Notes: a model not told the origin generated them from the sequence alone. DNA of 64,000 nucleotides from Marinobacter sp. 2_MG-2023 (GCF_030546935.1 NZ_JAUOPH010000003.1:1-64000), one strand, 5' to 3'; numbered from the stretch's first letter, positions 34,512 to 46,103 are shown. Translations and numbers: made by a program.

Positions 34512-37154
34512 ATGGGTGAATTAGCCAAAGAGATCCTGCCGGTCAATATTGAAGATGAACTGAAGCAGTCTTACCTGGATTACGCCATGAGCGTTATCGT
34601 CGGGCGAGCGCTTCCAGACGTGCGGGATGGCCTCAAGCCGGTTCACCGTCGTGTTCTGTTCGCAATGTCCGAACTGAACAACGACTGGAACAAGGCCTAC
34701 AAGAAGTCTGCCCGTGTGGTGGGTGATGTCATTGGTAAATACCACCCGCACGGTGACTCTGCTGTTTACGACACCATCGTTCGTATGGCTCAGCCGTTCT
34801 CCCTGCGTTACCCGCTGGTAAACGGTCAGGGCAACTTCGGTTCTATCGACGGTGATAACGCGGCAGCCATGCGTTACACCGAAATCCGCATGGAGAAAAT
34901 TGCACACTCCTTGTTGGCAGATCTCGACAAAGAAACCGTAGATTTTGTCGACAACTATGATGGTACAGAGCGAATTCCTGAAGTTATGCCTACGCGGGTT
35001 CCTAACCTGCTGGTGAATGGCTCTTCTGGTATCGCTGTAGGCATGGCGACTAATATCCCGCCCCATAACCTGACCGAAGTAGTGAACGGTTGTCTGGCGC
35101 TGATAGATAACCCTGATCTTACCTGCGATGAGCTGATGGAGTTCATCCCGGGACCGGATTTTCCGACTGCAGGTATTATCAATGGCCGTGCCGGCATCGT
35201 TGAAGCTTACCGCACCGGCCGTGGCCGTATTTATGTTCGTGCCCGGCATGAAATCGAGCATGACAAGAAAACCAATCGTGATGCCATCATTATCACTGAG
35301 CTGCCGTATCAGCTTAACAAGGCCCGTCTGATCGAAAAGATCGCCGAGTTGGTGAAAGAAAAGCGCCTGGAAGGCATCACCGAGCTTCGGGACGAGTCTA
35401 ACAAGGAAGGCATCCGCGTCTTTATAGAATTACGTCGCGGTGAGAACCCGGAAGTTGTTATCAACAACCTGTTCAAACACACCCAGTTGCAGACTGTGTT
35501 TGGTATCAACATGGTTGCGCTCATCGACGGTGAGCCAAGAATTCTGAACCTCAAGGAAATGCTGGACGCGTTCGTGCGTCACCGCCGTGAAGTGGTGACC
35601 CGTCGTACCATCTTTGAGCTTCGCAAAGCCCGTGAACGGGGCCATATCCTTGAAGGTCTGACCGTTGCACTGGCCAACATTGATGAAATGATCGAGTTGA
35701 TCAAGGCCTCGCCGAGCTCTGTGGAAGCCAAAGAGAAGCTGATGGCCAAGGGCTGGGCGCCCGGTGACGTGATGGCGATGCTTGAGCGTGCCGGCGAAGA
35801 TGCCTGCCGTCCGGACGACCTGCCGGAAATCTATGGCTTGCGGGATGGCCTGTACTTCATGTCGCCGGAACAGACCCAGGCTATCCTGGACATGCGTCTG
35901 CACCGTCTGACCGGTCTGGAAACGGAAAAGCTCCAGAACGAGTACAAGGAAATTCTCGAGAAGATCGCCGGCCTGCTGGAAATTCTGGGCGACCCGGATC
36001 GTTTGATGCAGGTTATCCGTGAAGAACTGGAAGCTGTGGTACAGGAGTTCGGCGACGAGCGACGCACGGAAATAACCAGCTCCCAGCGTGATCTGACGAT
36101 TGCTGACCTGATTGATGAAGAAGACCTGGTTGTAACCATCTCCCATGGTGGTTATGCCAAGACTCAGGCGGTTGAGGATTATCAGGCCCAGCGCCGTGGT
36201 GGGCGTGGTAAAGCCGCGACTTCCATGAAAGACGAAGATTTCGTTGAGAAGCTGTTGGTCGCCAACTCCCATGACACCATCTTGTGCTTCTCCAACCGTG
36301 GCAAGGTCTATTGGCTGCGTGTATTCGAGATTCCCCGTGCCAGTCGCGCATCCCGTGGCCGGCCGATGGTTAATATTCTGCCCCTTGAGGAAGGTGAGCG
36401 TATCACTACCTTCCTGCCAGTGCGGGATTACCCGGAAAACCAGTTTGTTCTCATGGCGACGTCTGCAGGTGTCGTCAAGAAAACGCCTCTACCGAACTTC
36501 TCACGCCCGCGTAGCAGTGGCCTGATTGCCTTGTCTCTGGACGAAGGTGATACCTTGATTGGCGCTGCAATAACCGAAGGCGACGCCGAAATCATGCTGT
36601 TCTCCACAGCGGGCAAGGCGGTTCGATTCAACGAGGAGTCGGTTCGGCCATTGAGCCGGACGGCCCGTGGTGTGCGTGGTATCAGAATGCCGGAAGGCCA
36701 CCATGTGGTTTCCCTGATCATTCCTCAGGAAGGCGGGGTGATTCTGACGGCCAGTGAGCATGGTTACGGCAAACGCACCGCGATTGATGAGTTCCCGACC
36801 TATAGTCGTGGCAGCCAGGGCGTTATTGCCATGCAGTGCTCCGACCGTAACGGTAACCTGGTAACTGCGCTGCAGTTGTTCGACGGCGACGAGATGATGC
36901 TGATTTCCGACAAAGGTACGCTGGTTCGTACCCGCACGGATGAAGTGTCTGTCCTCAGCCGGAACACTCAGGGTGTGCGCCTGATCAGACTGAGTCAGGA
37001 AGATGAGCGCCTGGTGGGCGTGGAGCGGATTGCTGAAACCGACGATGAAGACATTGAAGAGTCTGAGGTTGATGGCGCAGATATCGACGGCGAAGAAGCT
37101 TCCACAGATGAAGGCGTAGACAACAGTTCGGAATCGGGCGCTGGCGAGGAATAA
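34512..37154 (+). CDS. gyrA: DNA gyrase subunit A
   Basis: 880 aa, cytoplasmic. It cuts and rejoins DNA as part of the A2B2 gyrase. The catalytic tyrosine is Tyr122 (AAAMRYTE), and the quinolone-resistance region [13 protein letters not shown] keeps Ser83 and Asp87, the susceptible wild-type residues in E. coli numbering. The GyrA box QRRGGRGK lies near residue 562 at the start of the C-terminal beta-pinwheel. The last 40 residues are very acidic, as in other gyrases. It heads the serC-pheA-hisC block, 50 bases upstream of serC. Confidence 0.97.
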   Translation: MGELAKEILPVNIEDELKQSYLDYAMSVIVGRALPDVRDGLKPVHRRVLFAMSELNNDWNKAYKKSARVVGDVIGKYHPHGDSAVYDTIVRMAQPFSLRYPLVNGQGNFGSIDGDNAAAMRYTEIRMEKIAHSLLADLDKETVDFVDNYDGTERIPEVMPTRVPNLLVNGSSGIAVGMATNIPPHNLTEVVNGCLALIDNPDLTCDELMEFIPGPDFPTAGIINGRAGIVEAYRTGRGRIYVRARHEIEHDKKTNRDAIIITELPYQLNKARLIEKIAELVKEKRLEGITELRDESNKEGIRVFIELRRGENPEVVINNLFKHTQLQTVFGINMVALIDGEPRILNLKEMLDAFVRHRREVVTRRTIFELRKARERGHILEGLTVALANIDEMIELIKASPSSVEAKEKLMAKGWAPGDVMAMLERAGEDACRPDDLPEIYGLRDGLYFMSPEQTQAILDMRLHRLTGLETEKLQNEYKEILEKIAGLLEILGDPDRLMQVIREELEAVVQEFGDERRTEITSSQRDLTIADLIDEEDLVVTISHGGYAKTQAVEDYQAQRRGGRGKAATSMKDEDFVEKLLVANSHDTILCFSNRGKVYWLRVFEIPRASRASRGRPMVNILPLEEGERITTFLPVRDYPENQFVLMATSAGVVKKTPLPNFSRPRSSGLIALSLDEGDTLIGAAITEGDAEIMLFSTAGKAVRFNEESVRPLSRTARGVRGIRMPEGHHVVSLIIPQEGGVILTASEHGYGKRTAIDEFPTYSRGSQGVIAMQCSDRNGNLVTALQLFDGDEMMLISDKGTLVRTRTDEVSVLSRNTQGVRLIRLSQEDERLVGVERIAETDDEDIEESEVDGADIDGEEASTDEGVDNSSESGAGEE

Positions 37155-37204
37155 GCCAGTGCTGCCGAACATCGAATCCGCATGACGTGAGAGACCACAG
37201 GAAC

Positions 37205-38287
37205 ATGAGCAGGGCGTATAATTTTTGTGCAGGTCCGGCAACCTTGCCGGAAAGCGTGCTGGTACAGGCGCGGGATGAAATGCTGGACTGGCGCGGCACT
37301 GGCATGTCCGTGATGGAAATGAGTCATCGTGGTGACGCGTTCGTGGAGATCGCCGAAACCGCCGAGCAGGATTTGCGGGAATTAGCTGGAGTATCAGATG
37401 ATTACGCTGTTCTCTTCATGCAGGGTGGAGCTTCCAGTCAGTTCTCTACGATTCCTCTGAACCTGCTTGGCGACAAAACGTCTGCGGATTACGTGAACAG
37501 CGGCATCTGGTCCAAAAAGGCCATTGCCGAAGCCGCGCGCTATAGCGACGTGAATGTCGTTGCCAGCGCTGAAGCCGGTGGCTTCTCCAGTATTCCGGAT
37601 CAGGCCTCCTGGCGGACCAGTGCCGATGCGGCTTATCTGCATTACACGCCGAATGAAACGATAGGCGGCCTGGAGTTTGATTTTATTCCTGATAGCGCGG
37701 ATGTCCCGCTGGTGGCAGATATGTCTTCTACCATGCTTTCGCGCCCGGTGGATGTTTCAAAGTTCGGGCTGATCTACGCCGGTGCCCAGAAAAATATAGG
37801 CCCTTCCGGGCTGGTTGTGGTCATTATTCGCAAGGACCTTCTGGGGAAAGCCCGGAAGGAAACGCCGACTATGATGAACTACCAGGTTATTGCCGATAAC
37901 GGGTCTATGTACAACACGCCCGCGACATACTCCTGGTATCTCGCGGGCCTGGTATTCAAATGGCTGAAGGCTCAGGGCGGCGTTAAAGCCATGGGCGAGA
38001 TTAATCAGAGAAAAGCGGAAAAACTGTACGGTTTTATTGATACCAATGAGTTTTACGCTAACCCGATAGAGCCGCGTTTTCGTTCCTGGATGAACGTGCC
38101 CTTCACGCTGCAAGACGATGCTCTGAATGGTGTCTTCCTTCAGGGTGCGGAGGACCGTGGTTTGCTGAACCTGGCAGGTCACCGCTCGGTCGGCGGCATG
38201 CGTGCCAGTATCTACAATGCGATGCCCGAGGCGGGCGTGGATGCTCTGATTCAATACATGACTGAGTTTGCGAAGGAGCGGGGCTGA
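37205..38287 (+). CDS. serC: Phosphoserine aminotransferase SerC
   Basis: 360 aa PLP enzyme. It converts 3-phosphohydroxypyruvate to phosphoserine and also serves pyridoxal phosphate synthesis. Family motifs are YNFCAGPATLPESVL at the start, GGASSQFS and the PLP lysine in YAGAQKNIGPSG. A GTG six codons earlier is open but lacks a ribosome site; ATG 37205 gives the standard N-terminus, though AGGA is only two bases away. pheA starts two bases after the stop. Confidence 0.94.
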   Translation: MSRAYNFCAGPATLPESVLVQARDEMLDWRGTGMSVMEMSHRGDAFVEIAETAEQDLRELAGVSDDYAVLFMQGGASSQFSTIPLNLLGDKTSADYVNSGIWSKKAIAEAARYSDVNVVASAEAGGFSSIPDQASWRTSADAAYLHYTPNETIGGLEFDFIPDSADVPLVADMSSTMLSRPVDVSKFGLIYAGAQKNIGPSGLVVVIIRKDLLGKARKETPTMMNYQVIADNGSMYNTPATYSWYLAGLVFKWLKAQGGVKAMGEINQRKAEKLYGFIDTNEFYANPIEPRFRSWMNVPFTLQDDALNGVFLQGAEDRGLLNLAGHRSVGGMRASIYNAMPEAGVDALIQYMTEFAKERG

Positions 38288-38289
38288 TC

Positions 38290-39387
38290 ATGAGTGATGA
38301 GCAGGTTCGCCTCGGAGAACTGCGGGAAGAAATAGACAGTCTTGATCAGAGGATCATGGAACTGATCAGTGCCCGTGCTAAATGCGCCCAGGAAGTTGCT
38401 CATGTAAAAATGGCCGCAAACCCTGGGGAGGATGTGTTTTTCTATCGCCCCGAGCGGGAAGCGCAGGTTCTGCGCCGTATTAAAGAGGCGAACCCCGGCC
38501 CCTTGCCGGGTGAAGAAATGGCCCGCCTGTTTCGCGAGATCATGTCGGCGTGTCTGGCGTTGGAAAAGCCCATGCACATCGCTTTTCTGGGGCCGATCGG
38601 CACCTTTACCCAGGCGGCAGCCCTCAAGCACTTCGGGCACTCCGTTGTCAGTTTACCCCTGCCAGCGATCGATGCGGTTTTCCGTGAGGTAGAGTCCGGC
38701 ACTGCACACTATGGCGTGGTGCCGGTTGAAAACTCTACTGAAGGCATGGTCAACCACACACTTGATATGTTCATGTTGTCCCCGCTGAAAATCTGCGGAG
38801 AAGTTCAGCTGAGAATTCATCACCATCTGCTGGTTTCACCGGACTACCGGGATCTGGAAATAACCCGCATTTACTCGCACCAGCAGTCTTTTGCCCAGTG
38901 TCGCCAGTGGCTGGATACCCATCGCTACGGTATTGAGCGGGTTACTGTGTCCAGTAATGCCGAAGCAGCGCGCAGGGCAGCCAACGAGCCGGGCGCAGCA
39001 GCAATTGCCGGTGATATGGCAGCAGAGCTCTATGGTCTCGAGAAACTGGCGGGCAGCATTGAAGACCGGCCGGACAACACCACCCGATTCCTGATTGTTG
39101 GTCGGGAAGAGGTTCAGTCAAGCGGGCAAGACAAATCGTCGATTCTGGTTTCCATGAGAAACAAGCCTGGCGCGCTATACCAGTTGCTGGAGCCGTTTCA
39201 TCGTCATGGAATCAGTCTTACCCGGCTTGAGACGCGCCCCTCGCCCAGTGGCACCTGGGCCTATGTGTTCTATATCGATTTTGAAGGGCATATGGATGAT
39301 GAGCTGGCGCGTAAAGTGCTCGCCGAGGTAGAGGCAGAAGCCGTTGAGCTCAAACGCCTGGGCTCCTATCCCATCGGTGTTCTCTAG
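38290..39387 (+). CDS. pheA: Bifunctional chorismate mutase / prephenate dehydratase
   Basis: 365 aa P-protein. Residues 1-95 form an AroQ chorismate mutase (LREEIDSLDQRIMELISARA; EREAQVLRRI). Residues about 97-275 are the dehydratase (IAFLGPIGTFTQAAALKHF, VPVENSTEGMVNHTLD and the TTRF motif in DNTTRFLIVG). An ACT domain for feedback by phenylalanine ends the protein (SILVSMRNKPGALYQLLEPF, with SLTRLETRPS for effector binding). Located between serC and hisC as in Pseudomonas. Confidence 0.95.
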   Translation: MSDEQVRLGELREEIDSLDQRIMELISARAKCAQEVAHVKMAANPGEDVFFYRPEREAQVLRRIKEANPGPLPGEEMARLFREIMSACLALEKPMHIAFLGPIGTFTQAAALKHFGHSVVSLPLPAIDAVFREVESGTAHYGVVPVENSTEGMVNHTLDMFMLSPLKICGEVQLRIHHHLLVSPDYRDLEITRIYSHQQSFAQCRQWLDTHRYGIERVTVSSNAEAARRAANEPGAAAIAGDMAAELYGLEKLAGSIEDRPDNTTRFLIVGREEVQSSGQDKSSILVSMRNKPGALYQLLEPFHRHGISLTRLETRPSPSGTWAYVFYIDFEGHMDDELARKVLAEVEAEAVELKRLGSYPIGVL

Positions 39388-39410
39388 TATCATCCAGTTA
39401 AGGAAGGTGT

Positions 39411-40535
39411 ATGGCCATTGATTATCAAAGCCTGGCGGTAAAAGGTGTTCAGGCATTATCTCCCTATCAGCCGGGTAAGCCGATCAGCGAGCTTGCTCGA
39501 GAGCTGGGCCTGGATCCGGCTGAGATCATCAAACTGGCCAGTAATGAGAATCCTCTGGGCCCCAGTAAAAAAGCTGTTGCTGCGGCCGAAAAAGCCTTGG
39601 CGGAACTTTGTTTGTATCCCGATGGTAACGGGTTTGATCTGAAGCAGAAGCTGTCCGCGCGACTCAGCGTGGGCGCTGACCAGATTACACTTGGAAACGG
39701 ATCAAACGATGTGCTCGAGGTAATTGCACGTTGCTTTGCAGGCACTGATTCCGAAGTAGTGTTTTCCCAGTATGCGTTTGCCGTTTACCCGATTGTGACT
39801 CAGGCAATTGGCGCCAAAGCCGTTGCTGTGCCGGCGAAAGACTGGGGCCACGATCTGGATGCCATGGCGGCAGCGGTTACCGAACGCACCCGGTTGATCT
39901 TTGTGGCCAACCCGAACAACCCTACCGGAACTGTGCACAATTCAGACGCCATTGAAGCGTTTCTCGGCAAGATCCCTGAAGACGTTTTGGTGGTTCTGGA
40001 TGAAGCCTACTGCGAGTATATGACCGGTGAAAAGGATCCGGACGGTGTTGCGCTGCTGACCCGTTTCCCGAACCTGATTGTGTGTCGTACCTTTTCCAAA
40101 GCCTGGGGCCTTGCTGCACTGCGTGTTGGCTACAGCATCAGTTCACCGGCAATTGCCGACATACTCAACCGCGTCCGGCAACCTTTTAACGTAAGCACTG
40201 TTGCACTCGCAGCCGCCACCGCAGTGTTGGATGACGAGGATTATCTGAAACGCTCCCGCGAGACCAATACTGCCGGGTTGAAGCAGCTGGAAGCGGCCTT
40301 TGATCAGATGGGCCTCCGGTATATTCCTTCATCCGGTAACTTTGTGGCGGTTGAAGTGGGGCCGCAAGCTATGGGTGTCTACCAGGCATTGCTGGCCCAC
40401 GGGGTTATTGTGCGCCCCATCGCGGGTTACGGAATGCCAGAACACCTCCGCGTTTCAGTGGGGTTGCCTGAGGAGAACGAACAGTTTATCGACGCGCTCG
40501 CTAAGGCGTTGGCAGCGTCAGGGCAGGGCGCCTGA
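39411..40535 (+). CDS. hisC: Histidinol-phosphate aminotransferase HisC
   Basis: 374 aa PLP aminotransferase of fold type I. It shows KLASNENPLGPSKKA, LGNGSNDVLEVIARCF, VFANPNNPTGT-type NPNNPTGT, LDEAYCEY and the PLP lysine in RTFSKAWGLAALRVGY. In Pseudomonas the enzyme at this locus (HisC2, or HisHb) also handles aromatic amino acids; the position between pheA and tyrA/aroA supports a double role here. The next gene begins one base after its stop. Confidence 0.92.
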   Translation: MAIDYQSLAVKGVQALSPYQPGKPISELARELGLDPAEIIKLASNENPLGPSKKAVAAAEKALAELCLYPDGNGFDLKQKLSARLSVGADQITLGNGSNDVLEVIARCFAGTDSEVVFSQYAFAVYPIVTQAIGAKAVAVPAKDWGHDLDAMAAAVTERTRLIFVANPNNPTGTVHNSDAIEAFLGKIPEDVLVVLDEAYCEYMTGEKDPDGVALLTRFPNLIVCRTFSKAWGLAALRVGYSISSPAIADILNRVRQPFNVSTVALAAATAVLDDEDYLKRSRETNTAGLKQLEAAFDQMGLRYIPSSGNFVAVEVGPQAMGVYQALLAHGVIVRPIAGYGMPEHLRVSVGLPEENEQFIDALAKALAASGQGA

Positions 40536-40536
40536 G

Positions 40537-42795
40537 GTGTCTTCCGGCGAGCCGCTTTTTCATCGTGTCGCCATTATCGGGCTCGGCCTGATAGGCGGTT
40601 CGCTGGCCAGCGCTATTCGTAAAAACGGACTTGCCCGGGAAGTTGTCGCAGCTGATCAGCGTAAAGAAGACCTTGTGCTGGGCCAGTCTCTGGGCGTTAT
40701 TGATACGGTTGCCGGAACGACCGCAGAAGCGGTGCAGGGTGCAGACCTTGTCGTGCTGGCTGTGCCAGTGCAGGCGACTCGCAAGGTACTTGAGGAAGTG
40801 CGGCCGTACCTATCAGCGGATGCAATTCTCACCGACGTCGGAAGTACCAAGACCAGTTTTGTAAAGGATGTAGAAGCTGTATTCGGGGAGTTTTTGCCTC
40901 GTGTGATTCCCGGGCACCCGATTGCCGGATCGGAAAGAAGTGGCATTCGTGCGGCCAATTGGGAGTTGTTCGCCAACCATAAAGTCATACTGACCCCATC
41001 AGATAACGTGAGCAGTGTTCATCTGGACCAGCTCAGGGCTTTATGGGAGGCGTGTGGGGCGACTGTGCTTACCATGTCAGTGGCGTACCACGATGAAGTG
41101 CTGGCAGCGACAAGTCATCTGCCCCATCTCATAGCTTTCTCGCTGGTTGATACGCTGGCAGGGGAAGACGAGAACATGGATATTTTCCGGTATGCTGCAG
41201 GCGGATTCCGTGATTTTACGCGGATTGCCGCGAGCGATCCGGTTATGTGGCACGATATTTTTCTTTCCAATCGCGACGCCGTTCTTCGGGTGATCGATCA
41301 TTTCACTAAAGACTTGGATCAACTCCGCACTGCGATTGCAGATCAGGATGGCGCTACGCTATTGCGAGTATTCAGCCGTGCCAAAGCGGCGCGTGAACAC
41401 TTTTCAAAAATGCTTTCAGGGCAGGCTTACGTGACAAATAACAGTGAAAAGCAGGTAAGGTTCCGTCTTCAGCCAGGTGGCTCCGTAACCGGGGATATCC
41501 GGGTGCCTGGTGATAAATCCATTTCTCATCGCTCTATTATGCTCGGCGCTCTGGCTGAAGGCATCACCGAGGTGAAGGGCTTTCTTGAAGGTGAAGACAG
41601 CCTCGCAACGCTACAGGCCTTTCGTGATATGGGCGTTACGATTGAGGGGCCGGACAACGGTTTTGTGCGCATTCACGGCGTTGGAATGCACGGCCTGCAG
41701 GCTCCGCGCGGCCCTATATATCTAGGCAATTCCGGAACGGGCATGCGGTTGTTCACCGGTCTCCTGGCTGCTCAACCCTTTGAATCCGAGCTCACCGGCG
41801 ACGCAAGCCTCTCCGTTCGACCCATGAACAGGGTTGCGGACCCACTGAGATCCATGGGTGCCGTTATCGACACCGCAGAGGGCGGTCGTCCGCCACTGAA
41901 AATTCATGGCAGCCGAGACAAGAAACTGACAGGTATTCACTACGATATGCCGGTTGCCAGTGCCCAGGTGAAATCCTGCCTCTTGCTTGCCGGCCTTTAT
42001 GCTGATGGCACAACGTCCGTAACTGAGCCCGCACCGACACGGGATCACACCGAGCGCATGTTGACTGGCTTTGGTTATCAGGTGGAGCGCGATGGGCCAA
42101 CGGCCAGTGTTACTGGCGGTGGTAAGCTGACAGCCAATGTTATCGATGTGCCAGCGGATATTTCATCGGCTGCCTTCTTTCTGGTGGCAGCGAGCATTGC
42201 GCCAGATTCCGATCTGATCCTGCGCCATGTTGGCATGAACCCCACACGTGTCGGCGTGGTCAACATCCTGCGGCAGATGGGCGCCAATATTGAGATCGTG
42301 GCTGAGCGGGAAATTGGTGGTGAGCCGGTTGCGGATCTGCGTGTCCGCTCTGCTGAGCTTAAAGGTATTGATATTCCGGAAGATCAGGTACCTCTTGCTA
42401 TCGACGAATTCCCGGCGCTGTTTATTGCTGCCACCTGCGCTACCGGCCGCACGGTACTGACCGGTGCTGAGGAGTTGCGGGTAAAAGAGAGCGACCGCAT
42501 TCAGGTAATGGCCGATGGTCTTGCTGCTCTGGGTGTTGAAACACTGGTTACACCGGATGGCATCGTTATCGAGGGTGGCCAGACCATCAAAGGCGGTTCC
42601 ATTCAAAGCCATGGCGATCACCGTATTGCTATGTCTTTCGCTGTGGCTTCGCTGCGGGCAACTGGCGAGATCGAGATAAATAACTGTGCCAACGTAGCAA
42701 CATCTTTCCCCGGTTTTGTAGAGCTGGCCAAAGAAACCGGTATCCATATTTCATCCGAGGGTTCCGAAGCGAACGCCGAACAGGGAGCAGGTTAA
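40537..42795 (+). CDS. Fused prephenate dehydrogenase / EPSP synthase (TyrA-AroA)
   Basis: 752 aa bifunctional protein. Residues 1-290 are a TyrA-type dehydrogenase with NAD site [12 protein letters not shown] and [13 protein letters not shown]. Residues about 306-750 are 5-enolpyruvylshikimate-3-phosphate synthase with [43 protein letters not shown] and [10 protein letters not shown]. The glycine equivalent to E. coli AroA Gly96 is kept (glyphosate-sensitive type at that site). The start is GTG 40537, one base after hisC; no ATG is suitably placed. The fusion is characteristic of Pseudomonas and relatives. Its stop overlaps the cmk start (TAATG). Confidence 0.93.
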   Translation: MSSGEPLFHRVAIIGLGLIGGSLASAIRKNGLAREVVAADQRKEDLVLGQSLGVIDTVAGTTAEAVQGADLVVLAVPVQATRKVLEEVRPYLSADAILTDVGSTKTSFVKDVEAVFGEFLPRVIPGHPIAGSERSGIRAANWELFANHKVILTPSDNVSSVHLDQLRALWEACGATVLTMSVAYHDEVLAATSHLPHLIAFSLVDTLAGEDENMDIFRYAAGGFRDFTRIAASDPVMWHDIFLSNRDAVLRVIDHFTKDLDQLRTAIADQDGATLLRVFSRAKAAREHFSKMLSGQAYVTNNSEKQVRFRLQPGGSVTGDIRVPGDKSISHRSIMLGALAEGITEVKGFLEGEDSLATLQAFRDMGVTIEGPDNGFVRIHGVGMHGLQAPRGPIYLGNSGTGMRLFTGLLAAQPFESELTGDASLSVRPMNRVADPLRSMGAVIDTAEGGRPPLKIHGSRDKKLTGIHYDMPVASAQVKSCLLLAGLYADGTTSVTEPAPTRDHTERMLTGFGYQVERDGPTASVTGGGKLTANVIDVPADISSAAFFLVAASIAPDSDLILRHVGMNPTRVGVVNILRQMGANIEIVAEREIGGEPVADLRVRSAELKGIDIPEDQVPLAIDEFPALFIAATCATGRTVLTGAEELRVKESDRIQVMADGLAALGVETLVTPDGIVIEGGQTIKGGSIQSHGDHRIAMSFAVASLRATGEIEINNCANVATSFPGFVELAKETGIHISSEGSEANAEQGAG

Positions 42796-43475
42796 TGTCG
42801 GAAGGCAATGCACCGGTTATCGCCGTTGACGGCCCGGGTGGCTCTGGCAAAGGTACCGTTACCCAGATGCTGGCGCGAAAACTTGGCTGGCACCTTCTCG
42901 ACAGTGGTGCTCTTTACCGGCTGACGGCTCTCGCAGCAACGCGCCAGCATGTATCGCTGGATGACGAAGCGTCGTTAGTGCAGGTTGCTGCATCTTTGGA
43001 TGTTGCCTTTCAGCCGACTCAGGAAGGTGAGCCCGTAAAGGTGATTTTAGCGGGCGAGGATGTAACCTCTGACATCCGTACGGAAATCTGCGGTAACAAC
43101 GCGTCGCGCATTGCCGTTATGCAGCCGGTTCGCGATGCGCTTTTGCAGCGTCAACGGGATTTCCGGCAAGAGCCCGGGTTGGTTGCAGACGGTCGCGATA
43201 TGGGCACAGTGGTTTTCCCGGACGCGCCGGTCAAGATTTTTCTGACAGCGAGCGCCGAAGAACGAGCGCGCCGGCGTTTCGGCCAGTTGAAGGCTGCCGG
43301 CGTCGATGTTAGTATTGACGCCCTTTTAGAGGAGATACGGGTTCGTGATGAACGGGATATGAACCGTTCCGCAGCCCCTCTCAAGCCTGCAGACGATGCG
43401 CAAGTCATTGATTCTACGGGGTTGAGTATACAAGAGGTGTTGGGCAGGTGTATGGCAGCAGCGGGCCAGACTTGA
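42795..43475 (+). CDS. cmk: Cytidylate kinase
   Basis: 226 aa. It phosphorylates CMP and dCMP. Walker A region is [18 protein letters not shown], followed by [28 protein letters not shown], and the lid [10 protein letters not shown]. The last segment, [15 protein letters not shown], is the family's closing motif. The gene overlaps tyrA-aroA by one base and sits upstream of rpsA, an arrangement conserved from E. coli to Pseudomonas. Confidence 0.96.
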   Translation: MSEGNAPVIAVDGPGGSGKGTVTQMLARKLGWHLLDSGALYRLTALAATRQHVSLDDEASLVQVAASLDVAFQPTQEGEPVKVILAGEDVTSDIRTEICGNNASRIAVMQPVRDALLQRQRDFRQEPGLVADGRDMGTVVFPDAPVKIFLTASAEERARRRFGQLKAAGVDVSIDALLEEIRVRDERDMNRSAAPLKPADDAQVIDSTGLSIQEVLGRCMAAAGQT

Positions 43476-43605
43476 CTGCACCTTTTTGTCGTTGAAATAC
43501 CGGAAGCAGCGTAATCTGCCAGTCACTGGCTGATTCCGGAACTTATTAACAGACCGTGTTGCTGGCGGCACGGAGCATACTTGCATTGAACCTATAGGAC
43601 TCATA

Positions 43606-45300
43606 ATGAGCGAGAGCTTTGCGGATCTTTTTGAAGAAAGCCTAAAAGAAATTGACATGAAACCAGGTTCCATCGTCCAGGGAACCGTAGTTGATGTTGA
43701 TAGCGACTGGGTCACAGTTAACGCCGGACTGAAGTCCGAAGGCGTTATCCCCGCCTCCCAGTTCCTGAACGAAAAAGGCGAGTTGGAAGTAGCTATTGGC
43801 GACGTTGTCGACGTAGCACTGGATGCAGTAGAAGATGGTTTCGGTGAGACCCGCCTGTCCCGTGAAAAGGCCAAGCGCGCTGAATCCTGGAAGGTACTCG
43901 AGAAGTCCTTCGAAGCTGAAGAAGTGGTCAAAGGTATTATTAACGGCAAGGTTAAGGGTGGTTTCACCGTTGATCTGGCTGGTATTCGTGCGTTCCTGCC
44001 GGGTTCCCTGGTAGACGTTCGTCCGGTTCGCGATACTGCGCACCTGGAGAACAAGGAACTCGAATTCAAGGTTATCAAGCTGGACCAGAAGCGTAACAAC
44101 GTGGTTGTTTCTCGCCGCGCCGTTCTGGAAGCTGAAAACAGCGCCGAGCGTGAAGCACTGCTGGAAACCCTGACCGAAGGTCTGTCAATTCAGGGTATCG
44201 TCAAGAACCTGACCGACTACGGCGCGTTCGTAGATCTGGGCGGTGTTGACGGCCTGTTGCACATTACCGATATGGCCTGGAAGCGCATCAAGCACCCGAG
44301 CGAAATCGTAAACGTTGGTGACGAGATCAACGTTAAGGTTCTGAAGTTCGATCGTGAGCGTAACCGTGTATCTCTGGGTCTGAAGCAACTGGGTGAAGAT
44401 CCCTGGGTTGATATCAAAGGTCGCTATCCGGAAGGTACCAAGGTTACTGCACGTGTAACCAACCTGACCGATTACGGCTGCTTTGCTGAGCTGGAAGAAG
44501 GCGTTGAAGGTCTGGTTCACGTATCTGAAATGGATTGGACCAACAAGAACATTCACCCATCCAAAGTCGTTAATGTTGGCGACGAAGTGGGCGTGATGAT
44601 TCTGGACATCGATGAAGAGCGTCGTCGTATCTCCCTGGGTATCAAGCAGTGCGTATCCAACCCATGGGAAGATTTCTCCGGCAACTTCAACAAGGGCGAC
44701 CGCATCTCCGGTAAGATCAAGTCAATCACTGACTTCGGTATCTTCATCGGTCTGGACGGTGGCATTGATGGTCTGGTTCACTTGTCTGATATCAGCTGGA
44801 ACGAAACAGGCGAAGAAGCTGTTCGTGAATACAAGAAGGGTGACGATGTTGATACCGTTATCCTGTCTGTAGATCCCGAGCGTGAGCGCATCTCCCTGGG
44901 TATCAAGCAGCTTGAAAGCGATCCGTTCGCTGAGTTTGTTCAGCTGAATGACAAAGGCTCCATCGTTAAGGGTGTTGTTTCTGCCATTGACGCCAAGGCA
45001 GCTACTATTGCTCTGAACGACGAAGTTGAAGCGGTTCTGAAAGCCTCTGAAATCAGCCGTGACCGTGTCGAAGACGCGCGTAACGCACTGAAAGAAGGCG
45101 AAGAAGTTGAAGCGAAGATCATCAGCATCGATCGCAAAAACCGCATTATCAACCTGTCCGTCAAGTCCAAGGACGTAGAAGACGATAAGCAGGCTATTGA
45201 TACTGTACGTAGCAAAGCTGCAGAAACTACCTCCGGTGCGACCACCATTGGTGATCTCATCAAGGAGCAAATGCAGCAGCAAAACGCCAATAAGGACTAA
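43606..45300 (+). CDS. rpsA: 30S ribosomal protein S1
   Basis: 564 aa with six S1 (OB-fold) repeats; domains 3-6 are clear from repeated blocks such as [40 protein letters not shown] and [20 protein letters not shown], each followed by an [14 protein letters not shown] strand. S1 delivers mRNA to the 30S subunit. The codon choice is that of a highly expressed gene. It has its own 130-base upstream region after cmk, and a strong terminator follows. Confidence 0.97.
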   Translation: MSESFADLFEESLKEIDMKPGSIVQGTVVDVDSDWVTVNAGLKSEGVIPASQFLNEKGELEVAIGDVVDVALDAVEDGFGETRLSREKAKRAESWKVLEKSFEAEEVVKGIINGKVKGGFTVDLAGIRAFLPGSLVDVRPVRDTAHLENKELEFKVIKLDQKRNNVVVSRRAVLEAENSAEREALLETLTEGLSIQGIVKNLTDYGAFVDLGGVDGLLHITDMAWKRIKHPSEIVNVGDEINVKVLKFDRERNRVSLGLKQLGEDPWVDIKGRYPEGTKVTARVTNLTDYGCFAELEEGVEGLVHVSEMDWTNKNIHPSKVVNVGDEVGVMILDIDEERRRISLGIKQCVSNPWEDFSGNFNKGDRISGKIKSITDFGIFIGLDGGIDGLVHLSDISWNETGEEAVREYKKGDDVDTVILSVDPERERISLGIKQLESDPFAEFVQLNDKGSIVKGVVSAIDAKAATIALNDEVEAVLKASEISRDRVEDARNALKEGEEVEAKIISIDRKNRIINLSVKSKDVEDDKQAIDTVRSKAAETTSGATTIGDLIKEQMQQQNANKD

Positions 45301-45315
45301 GTTCCGGTTGGTATG

Positions 45316-45348
45316 AAAAAAAACGGGCTCTAAGAGCCCGTTTTTTTT
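45316..45348 (+). terminator. Rho-independent terminator of rpsA
   Basis: A 15-bp stem (A-tract then ACGGGCTC, paired with GAGCCCGT then a T-tract) with a 3-base TAA loop, 15 bases after rpsA. The long A and T runs could let it act in either direction. Confidence 0.93.
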
Positions 45349-45434
45349 GTGTTTTTTTATGATTTGGCTAAACTACACGAGTAGGAATTCGGCAACCAAC
45401 GGCCGAATAAAAAAAGAATAGAGGGAAGTGCCTC

Positions 45435-45731
45435 ATGACGAAGTCTGAACTGGTCGAATTAATTGCCTCAAAACAAACGCAGCTTTCGGTTAAAGACGTT
45501 GAGCTGGCGGTAAAAACGATTATTGAGCATATGTCCCAGTCGCTTGCTAACGGGCAGCGAATTGAAATCAGGGGATTTGGCAGTTTTTCCCTTCACCATC
45601 GGGCTGCCCGCACTGGCCGGAATCCGAAAACAGGCGAAGCGGTACAATTACCCGCAAAGCATGTTCCGCATTTCAAGCCAGGCAAAGAGCTGCGTGAACA
45701 AGTGAATGACAGTTTGAAGCAGGGATTTTAG
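45435..45731 (+). CDS. ihfB: Integration host factor beta subunit
   Basis: 98 aa DNA-bending protein of the HU/IHF family. It begins [18 protein letters not shown] and keeps the beta-arm signature [21 protein letters not shown], including the intercalating proline segment, with the IHF-beta pattern [17 protein letters not shown]. It follows rpsA as in E. coli and Pseudomonas. The partner IhfA is not in the window. Confidence 0.96.
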   Translation: MTKSELVELIASKQTQLSVKDVELAVKTIIEHMSQSLANGQRIEIRGFGSFSLHHRAARTGRNPKTGEAVQLPAKHVPHFKPGKELREQVNDSLKQGF

Positions 45732-45800
45732 AAGTTTTTGTTCCTGGAACGGAATACCCACAACTCGGGCACTTTATAAGCGTTAGGGAGAGCTAAGGCT

Positions 45801-46103
45801 ATGGCAGGATTGCAGAAAATTCTATTGATTCTGTTGGTACTGGTCCTGGTTTTGCTGGCGCTCGTGTTTTCTCTGAACAATCAGATGGCCGTCGCTCTAA
45901 ACTTTCTGGTGTTTGAAACCCAGCCCCACGGCGTCGCCGTCTGGATCATCATGTCTTTTGTAATCGGCGCGCTGGTTGGCGTTTTGATGACCTTGCTTGC
46001 TACCTTTCGCACGTCGGTATCCCGTCGTACCCTGCAGAAGAAACTTGATCGAACGGAACAGGCACTGGAGAAATCCAGGGTTCAGAACGACCGGGCTATT
46101 TAA
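45801..46103 (+). CDS. lapA: LapA domain protein (DUF1049)
   Basis: 100 aa. Two membrane helices (ILLILLVLVLVLLALVFSL and VAVWIIMSFVIGALVGVLM) and a basic coiled-coil tail fit LapA/YciS. LapA with LapB controls LpxC turnover and lipopolysaccharide assembly in E. coli. The stop codon overlaps the lapB start as TAATG, so the two are coupled. Confidence 0.85.
   Translation: MAGLQKILLILLVLVLVLLALVFSLNNQMAVALNFLVFETQPHGVAVWIIMSFVIGALVGVLMTLLATFRTSVSRRTLQKKLDRTEQALEKSRVQNDRAI

Noticed and set aside
35430..36272. Open frame antisense to gyrA (280 codons)
   Set aside because: gyrA is conserved throughout this stretch, and the antisense translation has no coherent features.
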